Assembly: GCA_934162425.1 (NCBI GenBank)
Contig: CAKPIS010000009.1
Coordinates: 1-46,833, forward strand
Length of the DNA: 46,833 nucleotides
Direction of reading: 5' to 3'
Origin: an uncultured Bacilli bacterium
GTDB taxonomy: Bacteria > Bacillota_I > Bacilli_A > RF39 > UBA660
The translations under genes were made by a program, and so were the position numbers. The notes under the pieces are model-generated. The model was not told the origin of the DNA and did not search any database. It was given only the letters and a program-made list of their open reading frames with translations. Shown in pieces: positions 16,526 through 25,781 of the stretch. The first letter of the stretch is position 1; every line of letters begins with the position of its first letter.

Positions 16526-16554
16526 ATTATATTACATTAAATTTATTTTTGCAA
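16526..16554 (-). promoter_or_regulatory. Sigma-A promoter of the SSIGQ-BspA operon
   Basis: On the minus strand, TTGCAA (-35, 16549-16554), a 17-nt spacer and TATAAT (-10, 16526-16531). It lies between the terminator of the XRE gene and the 248-residue protein. Confidence 0.7.
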
Positions 16555-16555
16555 C

Positions 16556-16585
16556 AAAAAAAGACAAAAAACGACTTTTGTCTTT
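16556..16585 (-). terminator. Rho-independent terminator after the XRE regulator gene
   Basis: A 10-bp stem (AAAGACAAAA with TTTTGTCTTT, loop GTCGTT) running into seven T on the minus strand. Confidence 0.8.
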
Positions 16586-16605
16586 ATGTTTATAATTTTA
16601 TATTA

Positions 16606-16896
16606 TTAAATTCTAGGCTTTCTTTTTCTAGTTTTTGTTATCTTATCAAGCCTATTTGGCATATTTTCCATATCATTTTCATCTTTTAATAATTTATAAG
16701 GTTCTATGTTAAGTGCTATTGCAAGTTCTGAAATTTTTTCAAAGCTAGGAGAAAACTCGCCTCTTTCTAAATCACTTATATATTTATCAGTTAATCCTAC
16801 TTTATCTGCTAAATCTTCTTGAGTAAATTTATTTTTAAGTCTATAGTATCTTAAATTGTTTCTAAAGACTTCTCTTAAATCTTTTTTTAATATCAC
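16606..16896 (-). CDS. XRE-family helix-turn-helix regulator
   Basis: A 96-residue DNA-binding protein with one Cro/C1-type helix-turn-helix (about residues 12-66): NLRYYRLKNKFTQEDLADK, VGLTDKYISDLERGEFSPS, ISELAIALNIEPYKLL. The C-terminal tail is basic (KTRKRKPRI). It starts with GTG at 16896 behind AAGGTGG. It has its own terminator and stands between mraY and the BspA-like operon, which it could regulate, though no operator is evident. There is no partner that would make it an obvious antitoxin. Confidence 0.85.
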   Translation of the reverse strand: MILKKDLREVFRNNLRYYRLKNKFTQEDLADKVGLTDKYISDLERGEFSPSFEKISELAIALNIEPYKLLKDENDMENMPNRLDKITKTRKRKPRI

Positions 16897-17016
16897 TTTT
16901 TTAGCACCACCTTACACAAAAATTATAAGATAAATGCTATTTGTTAAACACCTAGTAGGAACGTTAGTTAATTATTTATCTCTTTAATATTATTTGCAAT
17001 AACTTATTTAACATAC

Positions 17017-17049
17017 AAAAAAAGATCAAAGCACTAACTCTAATCTTTT
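17017..17049 (-). terminator. Rho-independent terminator after mraY
   Basis: An 11-bp stem (AAAGATTAGAG with CTTTGATCTTT, two G-U pairs, loop TTAGTG) followed by further T on the minus strand; it overlaps the mraY stop by two bases. Confidence 0.8.
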
Positions 17050-18043
17050 ATAACCAAGCACCATATACTAATGCAAGTGTTCCTAGGATAAGACCGCCTA
17101 TCCAAAATAGTTTAACTATGTCTTGTTCTCTCCATCCCATTTTTTCAAAATTATGATGAAGTGGTGTCATTAAAAATAATTTCTTTTTAAATACCCATAT
17201 TGATAATACTTGAAGTATTACTGACAAAGTTTCAAGTACAAATACACCCATTATTACTGCAAAAGTTATTTCGTGTCTTGTAAGAATTGCAATTGATGCT
17301 AATACTCCTCCTATTGCAAGAGATCCTGTATCTCCCATAAACACTTTAGCAGGATATGTATTATATACCAAGAAGCCTAACAAGCATCCATCAAGTATAA
17401 AGCAGAATATTGCAATATCTTCAAATCCTGCAAGCCATTTAGTATTCCATGTAATAATTCCAAGTACAAAGGTTGCTATAAATGAAAGTCCACCAGCTAA
17501 TCCATCCAAGCCATCTGTTATATTAACAGCATTAGATGATGCAACTAACATAAATAATATGAAAAATCCATATAACCATCCAATATCAACTTTTAAATTA
17601 AAAGCATGAAACCAAAGTAGTGGCTCTGATCCACTTTTCATATATATAAAGAAAAATACAATAGCTATTAAAACTTGTCCAAAAAGTTTTTGAATTTCGG
17701 TTAATCCGCCCTCATTTTTCTTACGTTTAATCTTTAAAAAATCATCTATAAAACCTAAAATAGCATATGCAACAAATACAAATAATACTATTAATAAATT
17801 ACTATTAATATTTATCTTTTTAGTAATATACATAATCATTATAGTAATAAAAGCTGGAATTATAAATATTAATCCTCCTATAGTAGGTATACCATTTTTC
17901 TTTTTATGGCTTTCTCCTACAAATACACTTACTCTTTGACCAGCATTTAGTTTTTTTAATAGTGGTATTAAAAAATATCCCATTATAGTTGATATAATAA
18001 AACCTATCATCAATGCTAAAGCTGATTTTGTTAATATATACAT
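17048..18043 (-). CDS. mraY: Phospho-N-acetylmuramoyl-pentapeptide transferase MraY
   Basis: A 331-residue membrane enzyme with about ten helices. It transfers phospho-MurNAc-pentapeptide to undecaprenyl phosphate, giving lipid I. Diagnostic segments are KKNGIPTIGGLIFI, IDDFLKIKRKKNEGGLTEIQK (the Asp-Asp pair), NAVNITDGLDGLAGGLS, VFMGDTGSLAIGG, and LMTPLHHNFEKMGWRE with its HHxxE motif. Its AAAGGTGAT ribosome site is good and a TATAAT lies at 18068-18073. It follows spoVD directly; murE and murD, which flank mraY in B. subtilis, are not in the window. Confidence 0.98.
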   Translation of the reverse strand: MYILTKSALALMIGFIISTIMGYFLIPLLKKLNAGQRVSVFVGESHKKKNGIPTIGGLIFIIPAFITIMIMYITKKININSNLLIVLFVFVAYAILGFIDDFLKIKRKKNEGGLTEIQKLFGQVLIAIVFFFIYMKSGSEPLLWFHAFNLKVDIGWLYGFFILFMLVASSNAVNITDGLDGLAGGLSFIATFVLGIITWNTKWLAGFEDIAIFCFILDGCLLGFLVYNTYPAKVFMGDTGSLAIGGVLASIAILTRHEITFAVIMGVFVLETLSVILQVLSIWVFKKKLFLMTPLHHNFEKMGWREQDIVKLFWIGGLILGTLALVYGAWL

Positions 18044-18185
18044 ATTATCACCTTTCTTTGCCCTTTAATTATACTATATTTTTTATAATTTTTAACCATC
18101 TTTTTTACTACTTTTTAACAAATATGTAAACTTATTTATATAATGGTTGTTTTTTTTATTTTTATGTTTACACTTCTATACATTT

Positions 18186-20093
18186 TTAATTTCCAAGCAT
18201 TAATCTTACCGTACTTTCTTCTGTAAGCTTAACACCTGCTTCTGGTGACTGTGAAACAACAACATTTCCACTACCACTATATTCAATATTATACTTAGAA
18301 AGTATTTTAGCTGCCTCTTTAGGCGTTTTACCAACTACATTTTCTACTACATAATACTTTTTATCATCCCAGTTATATTTCTTTTCTGTATTTACATTCC
18401 TTTTTTCTATATTAAGTGCTGATATAGAATCAGTTAATATCTTTTTAGCAACAGGTGCTGATACAACTCCACCATATTGAACTACTCTTTTTGGATTATT
18501 TATTGCAACATATACTACTACTTTAGGATCATCTGCTGGTAAAAATCCTATGAATGATAATATATAATTACCAACTAAGTAAGCACCATTTTCTACCTTT
18601 TGTGCTGTACCAGTTTTACCTCCTACTCTGTACCCTTCAATGTATGCATTTCTACCACTTCCATTAGTTACAACGCTTTCAAGAGCACGTCTTACTTCAC
18701 TCGATGCTTCAGGACTTATTACATGCCTTACTTTCTTCTTGGTGTTTTCTTTAATAACTGAATTAGTTTCCGGATCATTTAAACTTTTAACTATATATGG
18801 TTTATATAAAATGCCCCCATTAATTGCTGCTGATACTGCTGTAACTTGTTGTATAGGAGTAACTGATACACCTTGTCCAAACGCTGTTGTAGCAAGTTCA
18901 ACAGGTCCTACCTTATCTAAATTAAATATTATTCCAGTAGCTTCTCCATTTAAATCAACACCTGTTTTTTTACCAAAACCAAACTTTTCAATATAAGAAA
19001 ATAATTTTTCTTTACCAAGTCTATTTCCTAATTCAACAAATCCAGGGTTACAAGAATTTTCTACAACCTGCAAAAACGTTTGATGTCCATGACCTCCTGA
19101 TTTCCAGCATCTTATCTTTGCATTTGCAACCTTAACAGATCCAGCATCATAAAACGTATCTTTATCTAAATCTACTAATTTTTCATTTAAAGATGCTGCA
19201 AGTGTAATTATCTTAAAAGTAGATCCTGGTTCATAAGTAGCCCATATAGGTAAATTTCTATTTAATACCTCTATGCTATAATTTTTATAATCTTTAGCAT
19301 CAAAATTAGGTCTTGATGATATTCCAAGTATTTCTCCAGTATTAGGATCCATTGCAAGTGCAAGAGCTGTTTCTGGTTCATATTTTGTCATTACATTGTC
19401 TAATTCACGTTCCATACTAGCTTGAATATTATAATCTATTGTAAGAGTTATATTAACTCCATCTTGTGGTGCTTCATAAATTTGTGATAAAGATAATTTA
19501 TTTCCCTTTGCATCTGAAAAATATTTAATTGCACCATAACTTCCTGTTAAGTATTTATCATACTCAAGTTCTATACCAGATAATCCTTGATTATCTATTC
19601 CAACAAAACCTAAAGTATGTGATAGCATTGATGCATATGGATAATTTCTTTTTGATTCTCTAACTAAATAAACTCCTTCTATATTAAGCTTTTCTATCTT
19701 ATTTGCAATTTCATAACTAAGTCTTCTTCCAAAGGGATGAACTCGCTCTATACTGGTATTTTTATATACATGACTTCTCATGGTATCATAAGATACATTT
19801 AATATTTCAGAAAGTTTTTTGCAAGCATACTTTTTATCTTTTATTTGACTTGGTATTAAAACAAGTGATGTAGTAGTTACATTATCTGCAAGTACTACTC
19901 CATTTCTATCATATATCCTTCCTCTATCAGCTTCAACTGGTAAATTACGACTCCATAAATCACTAGCTTTTTTATTTAGTTTATCATACTCAAATACTTG
20001 TATATAAAATACTTTAAGTATTATAACTATAAAAACAATAATTACTAAAATAACAAATAATTTTAATTTAGCATCAGCTTTTTTAGTATTCAA
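18186..20093 (-). CDS. spoVD: Class B penicillin-binding protein, SpoVD type
   Basis: A class B PBP: short cytoplasmic tail, one membrane helix (about 10-30), dimerisation domain with EADRGRIYDRNGVVLADN, transpeptidase domain with GSTFKI (Ser-x-x-Lys), SCN (Ser-x-Asn) and KTGTAQ, and one C-terminal PASTA domain. It cross-links peptide stems outside the membrane. The slot between pbpB and mraY and the PASTA domain favour SpoVD, the sporulation-specific PBP. I choose a TTG start at 20093, preceded by GGGTGAT at proper spacing. The alternative ATG at 20153 has no ribosome site and would add 20 hydrophobic residues. The resulting protein has 635 residues. Confidence 0.88.
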   Translation of the reverse strand: MNTKKADAKLKLFVILVIIVFIVIILKVFYIQVFEYDKLNKKASDLWSRNLPVEADRGRIYDRNGVVLADNVTTTSLVLIPSQIKDKKYACKKLSEILNVSYDTMRSHVYKNTSIERVHPFGRRLSYEIANKIEKLNIEGVYLVRESKRNYPYASMLSHTLGFVGIDNQGLSGIELEYDKYLTGSYGAIKYFSDAKGNKLSLSQIYEAPQDGVNITLTIDYNIQASMERELDNVMTKYEPETALALAMDPNTGEILGISSRPNFDAKDYKNYSIEVLNRNLPIWATYEPGSTFKIITLAASLNEKLVDLDKDTFYDAGSVKVANAKIRCWKSGGHGHQTFLQVVENSCNPGFVELGNRLGKEKLFSYIEKFGFGKKTGVDLNGEATGIIFNLDKVGPVELATTAFGQGVSVTPIQQVTAVSAAINGGILYKPYIVKSLNDPETNSVIKENTKKKVRHVISPEASSEVRRALESVVTNGSGRNAYIEGYRVGGKTGTAQKVENGAYLVGNYILSFIGFLPADDPKVVVYVAINNPKRVVQYGGVVSAPVAKKILTDSISALNIEKRNVNTEKKYNWDDKKYYVVENVVGKTPKEAAKILSKYNIEYSGSGNVVVSQSPEAGVKLTEESTVRLMLGN

Positions 20094-20130
20094 AAGTATC
20101 ACCCAGTATAAGCTTATGAAAATGTGCATA

Positions 20131-20161
20131 ATAAAAGAAGAGATTTTTATCAACTCTTCTT
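20131..20161 (-). terminator. Hairpin between the GH25 gene and spoVD, possible terminator
   Basis: A perfect 8-bp stem (AAGAAGAG with CTCTTCTT) followed by TTATTATG, a weak T tract. It may end the GH25 transcript or lie in the spoVD leader. Confidence 0.45.
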
Positions 20162-20230
20162 CTGTTTAATAATATTAATATTAGTCTTTAACAAAATTAT
20201 AATAATTTATTAACATAAAACTAATATGTG

Positions 20231-22108
20231 TTATCTTTTCCTATTTCTTTCTGTTTTATTTTCTAAATCCTTTTTATCTTTTAGCTTTACTTTCTTAATA
20301 AGTGTCCCACCAATACCTAAAACACCTAAAGATATCATTCCCATTAATAATTGATCTTCTTTATCTGTTTTAGTGCTTTCTTTTATTTTCCAATTACCCT
20401 CATTATTATCATTAACCTCATATCTATTTATTTTAGTAGAATAATCAACATTACTATAATTAATATCCAAATGTCCTGGACCATTAGATGCACCTGCTCC
20501 TATCGCACTATCTGTTGATTGAACCATTGTAGCTTTTGTATCACTTACTATATCAAATGATGGAATAACTTCTTCAAGTGGTATATCTTCCGTTTCACCA
20601 GTATATTGACTTCCACCTGCAATCCATAATTCAAGTCCTGATAAACCGTTTTCTGATTTATCTTTTAAGAAGTTGTACATACTTTTATTACAATATATAC
20701 CAGCTACAAACCCAGCTCCTTCAATTTTACTTTTCCAACAATCAAGCATTGCATCCACATATTCTTTAGAGAAAAATTCATCATATGAATTAACTGCACT
20801 TTCTTCTATATCTAAATAAACTGGATAATCTATTTTTTTATTTTTAAGTAAAGATAAAACATAATCAGCTTGCATATTTTGACATTTAATAAATTCATCT
20901 AAACTAGCACAATTCTTCAAATTATAATCATTATAACAATAAACACCAACAGATATATTATTTAAGTTGCAATTTTTTACATTATATTCAAAAGTATCAT
21001 CTTCCATAAGTCCTTGTGAACATCTCGCTATAATATATTTGAAATTTTGTTTTAATTTATTCCAGTCATGATTACTTCCTTGTGCATAAGATAAGTCACA
21101 TCCTCTTATAGGATTATCTAACTTTGTAAATACTTTTTCTGTTTTCTCTTTTATAACAGGGATACTTTTTTCTATTATAGATGGTATTCTAAGTTTATAA
21201 TTATCAGGTAATATATCATCATTTTTAAGTCCATTAAATTCTAACAATTCATTAACACTAAGTCCAAATTTAAATGCAACATCTAATATATCTTCGCCTT
21301 TAGAAATAGTATAACTACCATCATTAGAAAATCTATCTTTATTATTTAAATTTTTATCTTTAAGTGCACTTGACATGTTTTTAGTTAGAATATTACCATC
21401 TTTATCATTAAGAGTAAATCTAGATATTATCTTACCCTCCAAATTCTTAAATAAATTATATTGTCCATCATATTTTATTGTATCAGAGTCCATTACTAAA
21501 TAAGCATCATAGTCTTTAATACCACAATATTTCTTTAATCTACAAAGATTAGTATCACTGCCATATACACCAACATATATATTATTTGCAGAACACTTTT
21601 CTAAAAAATCTTTTATTAGTTTAGTTTTAGTTTGAACATTTAAAGAATTATCAGTAATAATTTTATCAATATCTAAATATATTGGAAAATCTATTTTATA
21701 TTTTGAAACTAATTCTTTTACATATTCAACGTCATTATATATATCAACTTCTCTTTTAGAATCAGAGTTAATTACTATTCCAAGGGAAATATCATTTTCA
21801 TTACAATATTTAATTTTTTTATCAGTAAACCAAGCTCCACTAGAGTCATAATCTCCAACATCTAAAACAACAAAGTTATTATCTTTAACTTTATTTGTTA
21901 AATTATTAAAAGCTGTAAAATTACTATAACCAATTTCATTTTCAGATGATTTATCATCTTTATTTTTGTATCTTGCAATTCCAATTGGAAGTCCAACTCC
22001 AACAGCCACTAATACTCCAGCTGCAATTACTCTATTTTTCATTACTCTAAATTTTTCTTTTTTTATTCTTTTTTCTCTTAACTCTTCTTTACTATAATTA
22101 TTTTTCAT
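20231..22108 (-). CDS. Two-domain GH25-like muramidase with LysM, membrane-anchored at both ends
   Basis: A 625-residue protein. It has a basic N-terminus, a membrane helix (about 26-44), a first GH25-like barrel (about 75-235), a LysM (about 270-315; YTISKGEDILDVAFKFG), a second GH25 domain (about 330-560) and a C-terminal hydrophobic helix with a basic tail. The second domain keeps the lysozyme signature: RGCDLSYAQG, and YPVYLDIEES with the Asp and Glu of the DxE motif. The first has VVLDVGDYDSS and YLDID, so its DxE is DxD and it may only bind. GH25 enzymes cleave MurNAc-GlcNAc bonds. The start is ATG 22108 with AGAGGTAATG. A TATACT with upstream TGC (22128-22133) is a likely -10 box. Confidence 0.8.
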   Translation of the reverse strand: MKNNYSKEELREKRIKKEKFRVMKNRVIAAGVLVAVGVGLPIGIARYKNKDDKSSENEIGYSNFTAFNNLTNKVKDNNFVVLDVGDYDSSGAWFTDKKIKYCNENDISLGIVINSDSKREVDIYNDVEYVKELVSKYKIDFPIYLDIDKIITDNSLNVQTKTKLIKDFLEKCSANNIYVGVYGSDTNLCRLKKYCGIKDYDAYLVMDSDTIKYDGQYNLFKNLEGKIISRFTLNDKDGNILTKNMSSALKDKNLNNKDRFSNDGSYTISKGEDILDVAFKFGLSVNELLEFNGLKNDDILPDNYKLRIPSIIEKSIPVIKEKTEKVFTKLDNPIRGCDLSYAQGSNHDWNKLKQNFKYIIARCSQGLMEDDTFEYNVKNCNLNNISVGVYCYNDYNLKNCASLDEFIKCQNMQADYVLSLLKNKKIDYPVYLDIEESAVNSYDEFFSKEYVDAMLDCWKSKIEGAGFVAGIYCNKSMYNFLKDKSENGLSGLELWIAGGSQYTGETEDIPLEEVIPSFDIVSDTKATMVQSTDSAIGAGASNGPGHLDINYSNVDYSTKINRYEVNDNNEGNWKIKESTKTDKEDQLLMGMISLGVLGIGGTLIKKVKLKDKKDLENKTERNRKR

Positions 22109-22189
22109 ATCATTACCTCTATTATAGAGTATAGCATAAATCATGTAACTATCATATATAATTTGTAAAGAGTTTTACGCACTATTTAC

Positions 22190-22218
22190 AAAAAAAGAAA
22201 CTAGCTTTCGCTAATTTC
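22190..22218 (-). terminator. Rho-independent terminator after the VWA surface protein
   Basis: A 9-bp stem (GAAATTAGC with GCTAGTTTC, one G-U pair) capped by a GAAA tetraloop and followed by seven T on the minus strand. Confidence 0.85.
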
Positions 22219-22219
22219 A

Positions 22220-24802
22220 TTAATTAAATCTTTTCTTTAAAACATAACCAAGTGAAGTTACTGTACTAAATAACAATGTTAATAATAAGTAATTATTATC
22301 ATCATATACTCCAGTTTTTACAACTTCCTTAACTTCTACTTTTTCTTTTTCATAGTAGAATACTATAGTCTTATTTTCTTCATCTAATTTTATTTTAACT
22401 TCATTAAATGAAACTAATTTATATCCACCAATATTAATAGACTTTTCTGTTACTTCATCTAAATATTTACCTTCTTTTTTAACACTAGGTGCTATTTCAG
22501 ATTTTGTTTCATTATCTAAATATTTAACAGTATAATTTATATCTTTCTTTTTATAGTAGAATATAATTTCAGAAACTTCTTCTTTGTTAAGTTCTATAGT
22601 AACTTTATCATCACTTACTAAATCATATCCTTTGATATTTTTAGCTTCTTCTGTAACTTTATCTATTAAGTTTCCCTCTTTTTTAATAGATGGTAATATT
22701 TCAAGTTTTGTTTCTTCTTCTAAATATCTAACTACATATTTAGCTTTAATCTTATTATAATAGAAAGTTATTACTTTACCATCAGAGTCTAATTTAAACT
22801 TTTGAACATTTTCACTTACTAGGTTATATCCATATGGATACTCAGCAAATTCTTCTATTTCTTCATTATATGTCTTGTTTTCAACTACTTTATCAGAAAT
22901 AATACTTTCATTTGTATCATAATCTATATATCTAACAGTGTAAGACATATCACTTATTTTTTGATAATAAAATGTTAATACTTTATTATCAGAATCTAAC
23001 GTAATAGTTTGTTTTTTATCACTTACTAATTTATATCCGTTAGGAGCTATTTTAGCTTCTTCTTCATAAGTTTCATTATATGTTCTATCACTTACAATTT
23101 TATTTTCATAAAGATTTTCATTAGTATCATAATCTATATATCTAACAGTGTAAGACATATCATATCTTCTTTCATAACATACTTTAATTATGTTATTTTC
23201 TTCTTTAATTTCATATGGCATATCAGTTTTTATAACACCATTTTGATATCCAAAGTTCTTATATTTATTTTTATTTATTAATTCTTCTCCTATTTTATCT
23301 CCAAAATAAACATTTTCATCAAATGTATTATCACTATCGTTAGATATTTTAGTTTCATCTTCATAATATTCTACAATATAACTTAATTTCTTTTTATTAT
23401 AGATAATATTAATAATCATGTTATCTTCATCTATTTCAAATGATGTTACGTTGCTACTATTATTTGTATAACCTTTTGGTATATTATCAAATGAAACATT
23501 TATAATATCTCCTTTAGAAGCACTACCTAACACAGTATCAAAAGGATTATTATAGGTGCTATCTTTATAATAATTAATTGTATAATTTAATTTTGATTTA
23601 TAGTATACTTCTGTAGATTTTAAAATACTTTTTGTAGTATTTTTTCCACTAGCATTATCATAATTTACGTTTACTCCGTTATTTACTACATCATTTGTTG
23701 GATGAAAGTTATCACTTGTTTTAGGCATATTATCCTTATTAGCTTTTATTCTAAAGCTTACTATTGTACCATTTTCAGTAATATCTCCTACGTTAAATTT
23801 AATAACGTTTTCACTTACTTCTGCACTACTTGGATTAGCACTACCACTTACATAAGTAAATCCATCGCTTATAGTATCAGTAATAGTAGCTTTAGTACCT
23901 GCTAGTGCTGGAACTTTTATATTATTTACAATTGTATTAAAACTTTTAGTTAAATTATCATAGTTAGCTGCATCAAAATAATGAGTGATTGACGGACTAG
24001 AAGCTATTTTAGTCAATGTTTCTTTGCTTTCATCTTCACTATAACCAAAACCAAATGCAATAGAAAATATTTCAATACCATTTTCTTTTAATTCTTCAGC
24101 CTTAGCTAATGCTCTTTTAGTTGGTTTTTCTGTACCAGTATAATCTTCTGGTGCACCATCACTAAGTAATATAACATGCAAACTTGATGCATTTGATTTC
24201 TTCTTTAATAATTCTATTTTGGCTTTTTCTAAAGCCTCATCAGTTGGAGTATATCCATATACACCCTCACTAAAATTTTTATTAGTTAAAGGACTATTAG
24301 AAAAACCTCTTTCTAGCAAAACGTCTGGAGATTCCCCAAATGTTATTAATCCTATCTGTGCATTATTATACTTTTCATGAATTGATTTTGATGCATTAAT
24401 AGCACCTTCTTTTGCTAAATCAAATCTAGTATATTCATTATAATCATAACAACTACCGTATCTTTCTTCTTTGCACATTGAAACATCCATAGTACCAGAT
24501 CTATCCACAACAAACATTATGTATGGAGTAGCTTCAGTACTTTGTGTTGTCTCAGTATTTTTACCCTTAAGCTCTAAATTAACTAAAAATTCATCATCAG
24601 TATTATCTATTTTACTAACTGTCTTAGTTAATTTAACACCACCTTTTTCACTTACATCACCTACACTATTTTCATTATATCTTATATCGCCATTTGAATA
24701 GTTATCACTTAAAGTGCTTGCAATAACATTAATTGGAAAAGATAATACAACTGTTGTTATAACTGCAATAGTATAGATAAATTTCATAAATCTTTTCTTC
24801 AT
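22220..24802 (-). CDS. VWA-domain surface protein with MucBP repeats and an atypical sorting signal
   Basis: An 860-residue exported protein with a signal peptide at 1-29. The von Willebrand A domain (about 93-295) has the metal-site motif VVDRSGTM (Asp100, Ser102, Thr104) and LLSDGAPED. A linker domain follows, then six MucBP-like repeats of 65-70 residues (about 405-830), each opening like SYTVRYIDYDTNE and closing like LTFYYQK. The C-terminus looks like a cell-wall sorting signal: EVVKTG, then a hydrophobic stretch, then KKRFN. However, the pentapeptide V-V-K-T-G lacks the Leu-Pro of LPxTG. A sortase gene ends 11 nt upstream, so this is probably its substrate. The protein is a likely adhesin; two MucBP repeats are nearly identical at DNA level. 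Confidence 0.85.
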   Translation of the reverse strand: MKKRFMKFIYTIAVITTVVLSFPINVIASTLSDNYSNGDIRYNENSVGDVSEKGGVKLTKTVSKIDNTDDEFLVNLELKGKNTETTQSTEATPYIMFVVDRSGTMDVSMCKEERYGSCYDYNEYTRFDLAKEGAINASKSIHEKYNNAQIGLITFGESPDVLLERGFSNSPLTNKNFSEGVYGYTPTDEALEKAKIELLKKKSNASSLHVILLSDGAPEDYTGTEKPTKRALAKAEELKENGIEIFSIAFGFGYSEDESKETLTKIASSPSITHYFDAANYDNLTKSFNTIVNNIKVPALAGTKATITDTISDGFTYVSGSANPSSAEVSENVIKFNVGDITENGTIVSFRIKANKDNMPKTSDNFHPTNDVVNNGVNVNYDNASGKNTTKSILKSTEVYYKSKLNYTINYYKDSTYNNPFDTVLGSASKGDIINVSFDNIPKGYTNNSSNVTSFEIDEDNMIINIIYNKKKLSYIVEYYEDETKISNDSDNTFDENVYFGDKIGEELINKNKYKNFGYQNGVIKTDMPYEIKEENNIIKVCYERRYDMSYTVRYIDYDTNENLYENKIVSDRTYNETYEEEAKIAPNGYKLVSDKKQTITLDSDNKVLTFYYQKISDMSYTVRYIDYDTNESIISDKVVENKTYNEEIEEFAEYPYGYNLVSENVQKFKLDSDGKVITFYYNKIKAKYVVRYLEEETKLEILPSIKKEGNLIDKVTEEAKNIKGYDLVSDDKVTIELNKEEVSEIIFYYKKKDINYTVKYLDNETKSEIAPSVKKEGKYLDEVTEKSINIGGYKLVSFNEVKIKLDEENKTIVFYYEKEKVEVKEVVKTGVYDDNNYLLLTLLFSTVTSLGYVLKKRFN

Positions 24803-24813
24803 ATAAAACCCTC

Positions 24814-25608
24814 CTATTTAATTTTCTTTGCACATATAATTATTAGTGCATCATCTTTTAATAAACACGTTTGTAGTGTTATTATACTATCACTAGAAGA
24901 TAAACTAGTGGAAGTACCATAAATTGATTTGCTTTTTAAATACTCTAGGTGATTTAAAAAGTCTTTTTCTAAAGGAAAACTAATATCTAAGTATCTATAA
25001 TCATCTTTAATTGTAAAGACACTAAATATTTCATAGACAAAGTCTTTCTCATATGTATTTATATTTATATATTTATTTTTATCATAAAAATCTTTATCTA
25101 AGTAATTTCTTAGATATCTAAATGGTATATCATAATTATTTGCATTATGACCATATATTATTACATTTTTATCTTTATTTAATTTTGTTCTATAATCAAT
25201 AAAGACAGAACCTGTTATATGTTTCTTTTTATTAGGTAACCTTCTTTGATAATATGTATTATTATCTGTTTGAAGAAGAAGTGTATTTATTTTAGTACCA
25301 TTTACACTTAATATTCCAACTATATCATTATTGTTATATTTTTTTCTATAACTAGATAGTTTAATATCACTATTATCTTTATATGTTATACTCTCTTTAT
25401 TGTTATTATTATTTGATACATTTTTAATATTATTCTCTGTCTTACTATCTATTTTAGTAGTTGTTAAAATGAATTCTTTAACCATTCTTTTACTAGCTGA
25501 AGCTTTTGCATCTTTTTTTAATATTAAGAATATTATAGTAACTGTTATAATAGTTAATAATATAATTAATATATCTAAAACTATTTTCTTCGTTTTTATA
25601 TTTTTCAT
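24814..25608 (-). CDS. Class B-like sortase lacking the usual catalytic Arg
   Basis: A 264-residue sortase with an N-terminal membrane helix (about 8-30), a low-complexity Asn-rich linker (60-75) and a sortase barrel (about 90-264). His154 (IYGHNAN) and Cys248 (ITLQTC) are the expected catalytic pair, and the pattern TGSVFIDYR and YRYLDISF agrees with class B. After the Cys, sortases normally show an Arg a few residues on (as in D-x-R-x-V-V). Here the segment is LLKDDALIIICAKKIK, with Leu255 at that position and no Arg anywhere after Cys248. Either another residue substitutes or activity is low. It heads an operon with the VWA protein. Confidence 0.85.
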   Translation of the reverse strand: MKNIKTKKIVLDILIILLTIITVTIIFLILKKDAKASASKRMVKEFILTTTKIDSKTENNIKNVSNNNNNKESITYKDNSDIKLSSYRKKYNNNDIVGILSVNGTKINTLLLQTDNNTYYQRRLPNKKKHITGSVFIDYRTKLNKDKNVIIYGHNANNYDIPFRYLRNYLDKDFYDKNKYININTYEKDFVYEIFSVFTIKDDYRYLDISFPLEKDFLNHLEYLKSKSIYGTSTSLSSSDSIITLQTCLLKDDALIIICAKKIK

Positions 25609-25752
25609 ACAAAAGTCCCCTTCATAATATATTATTACTGCATCTTTGGTTAGTTATACTATAATATTTATTCGTTTTCGCAGGCAAAATATGAGCTTTT
25701 TCGACACATATTGAACAAAAAAACACCTATATTGGTATTTAATAATGTTTAT

Positions 25753-25781
25753 AAAAAAAATTAGAGAGCAAATTCTCTAAT
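25753..25781 (-). terminator. Rho-independent terminator after the 338-residue membrane protein
   Basis: A perfect 8-bp stem (ATTAGAGA with TCTCTAAT, loop ATTTGC) followed by seven or more T on the minus strand. It overlaps the stop codon. Confidence 0.85.

Noticed and set aside
18044..18185. GTAAAC/GTTTAC inverted repeat between spoVD and mraY as a terminator
   Set aside because: The stem is only 6 bp with a very long loop and has no T tract.
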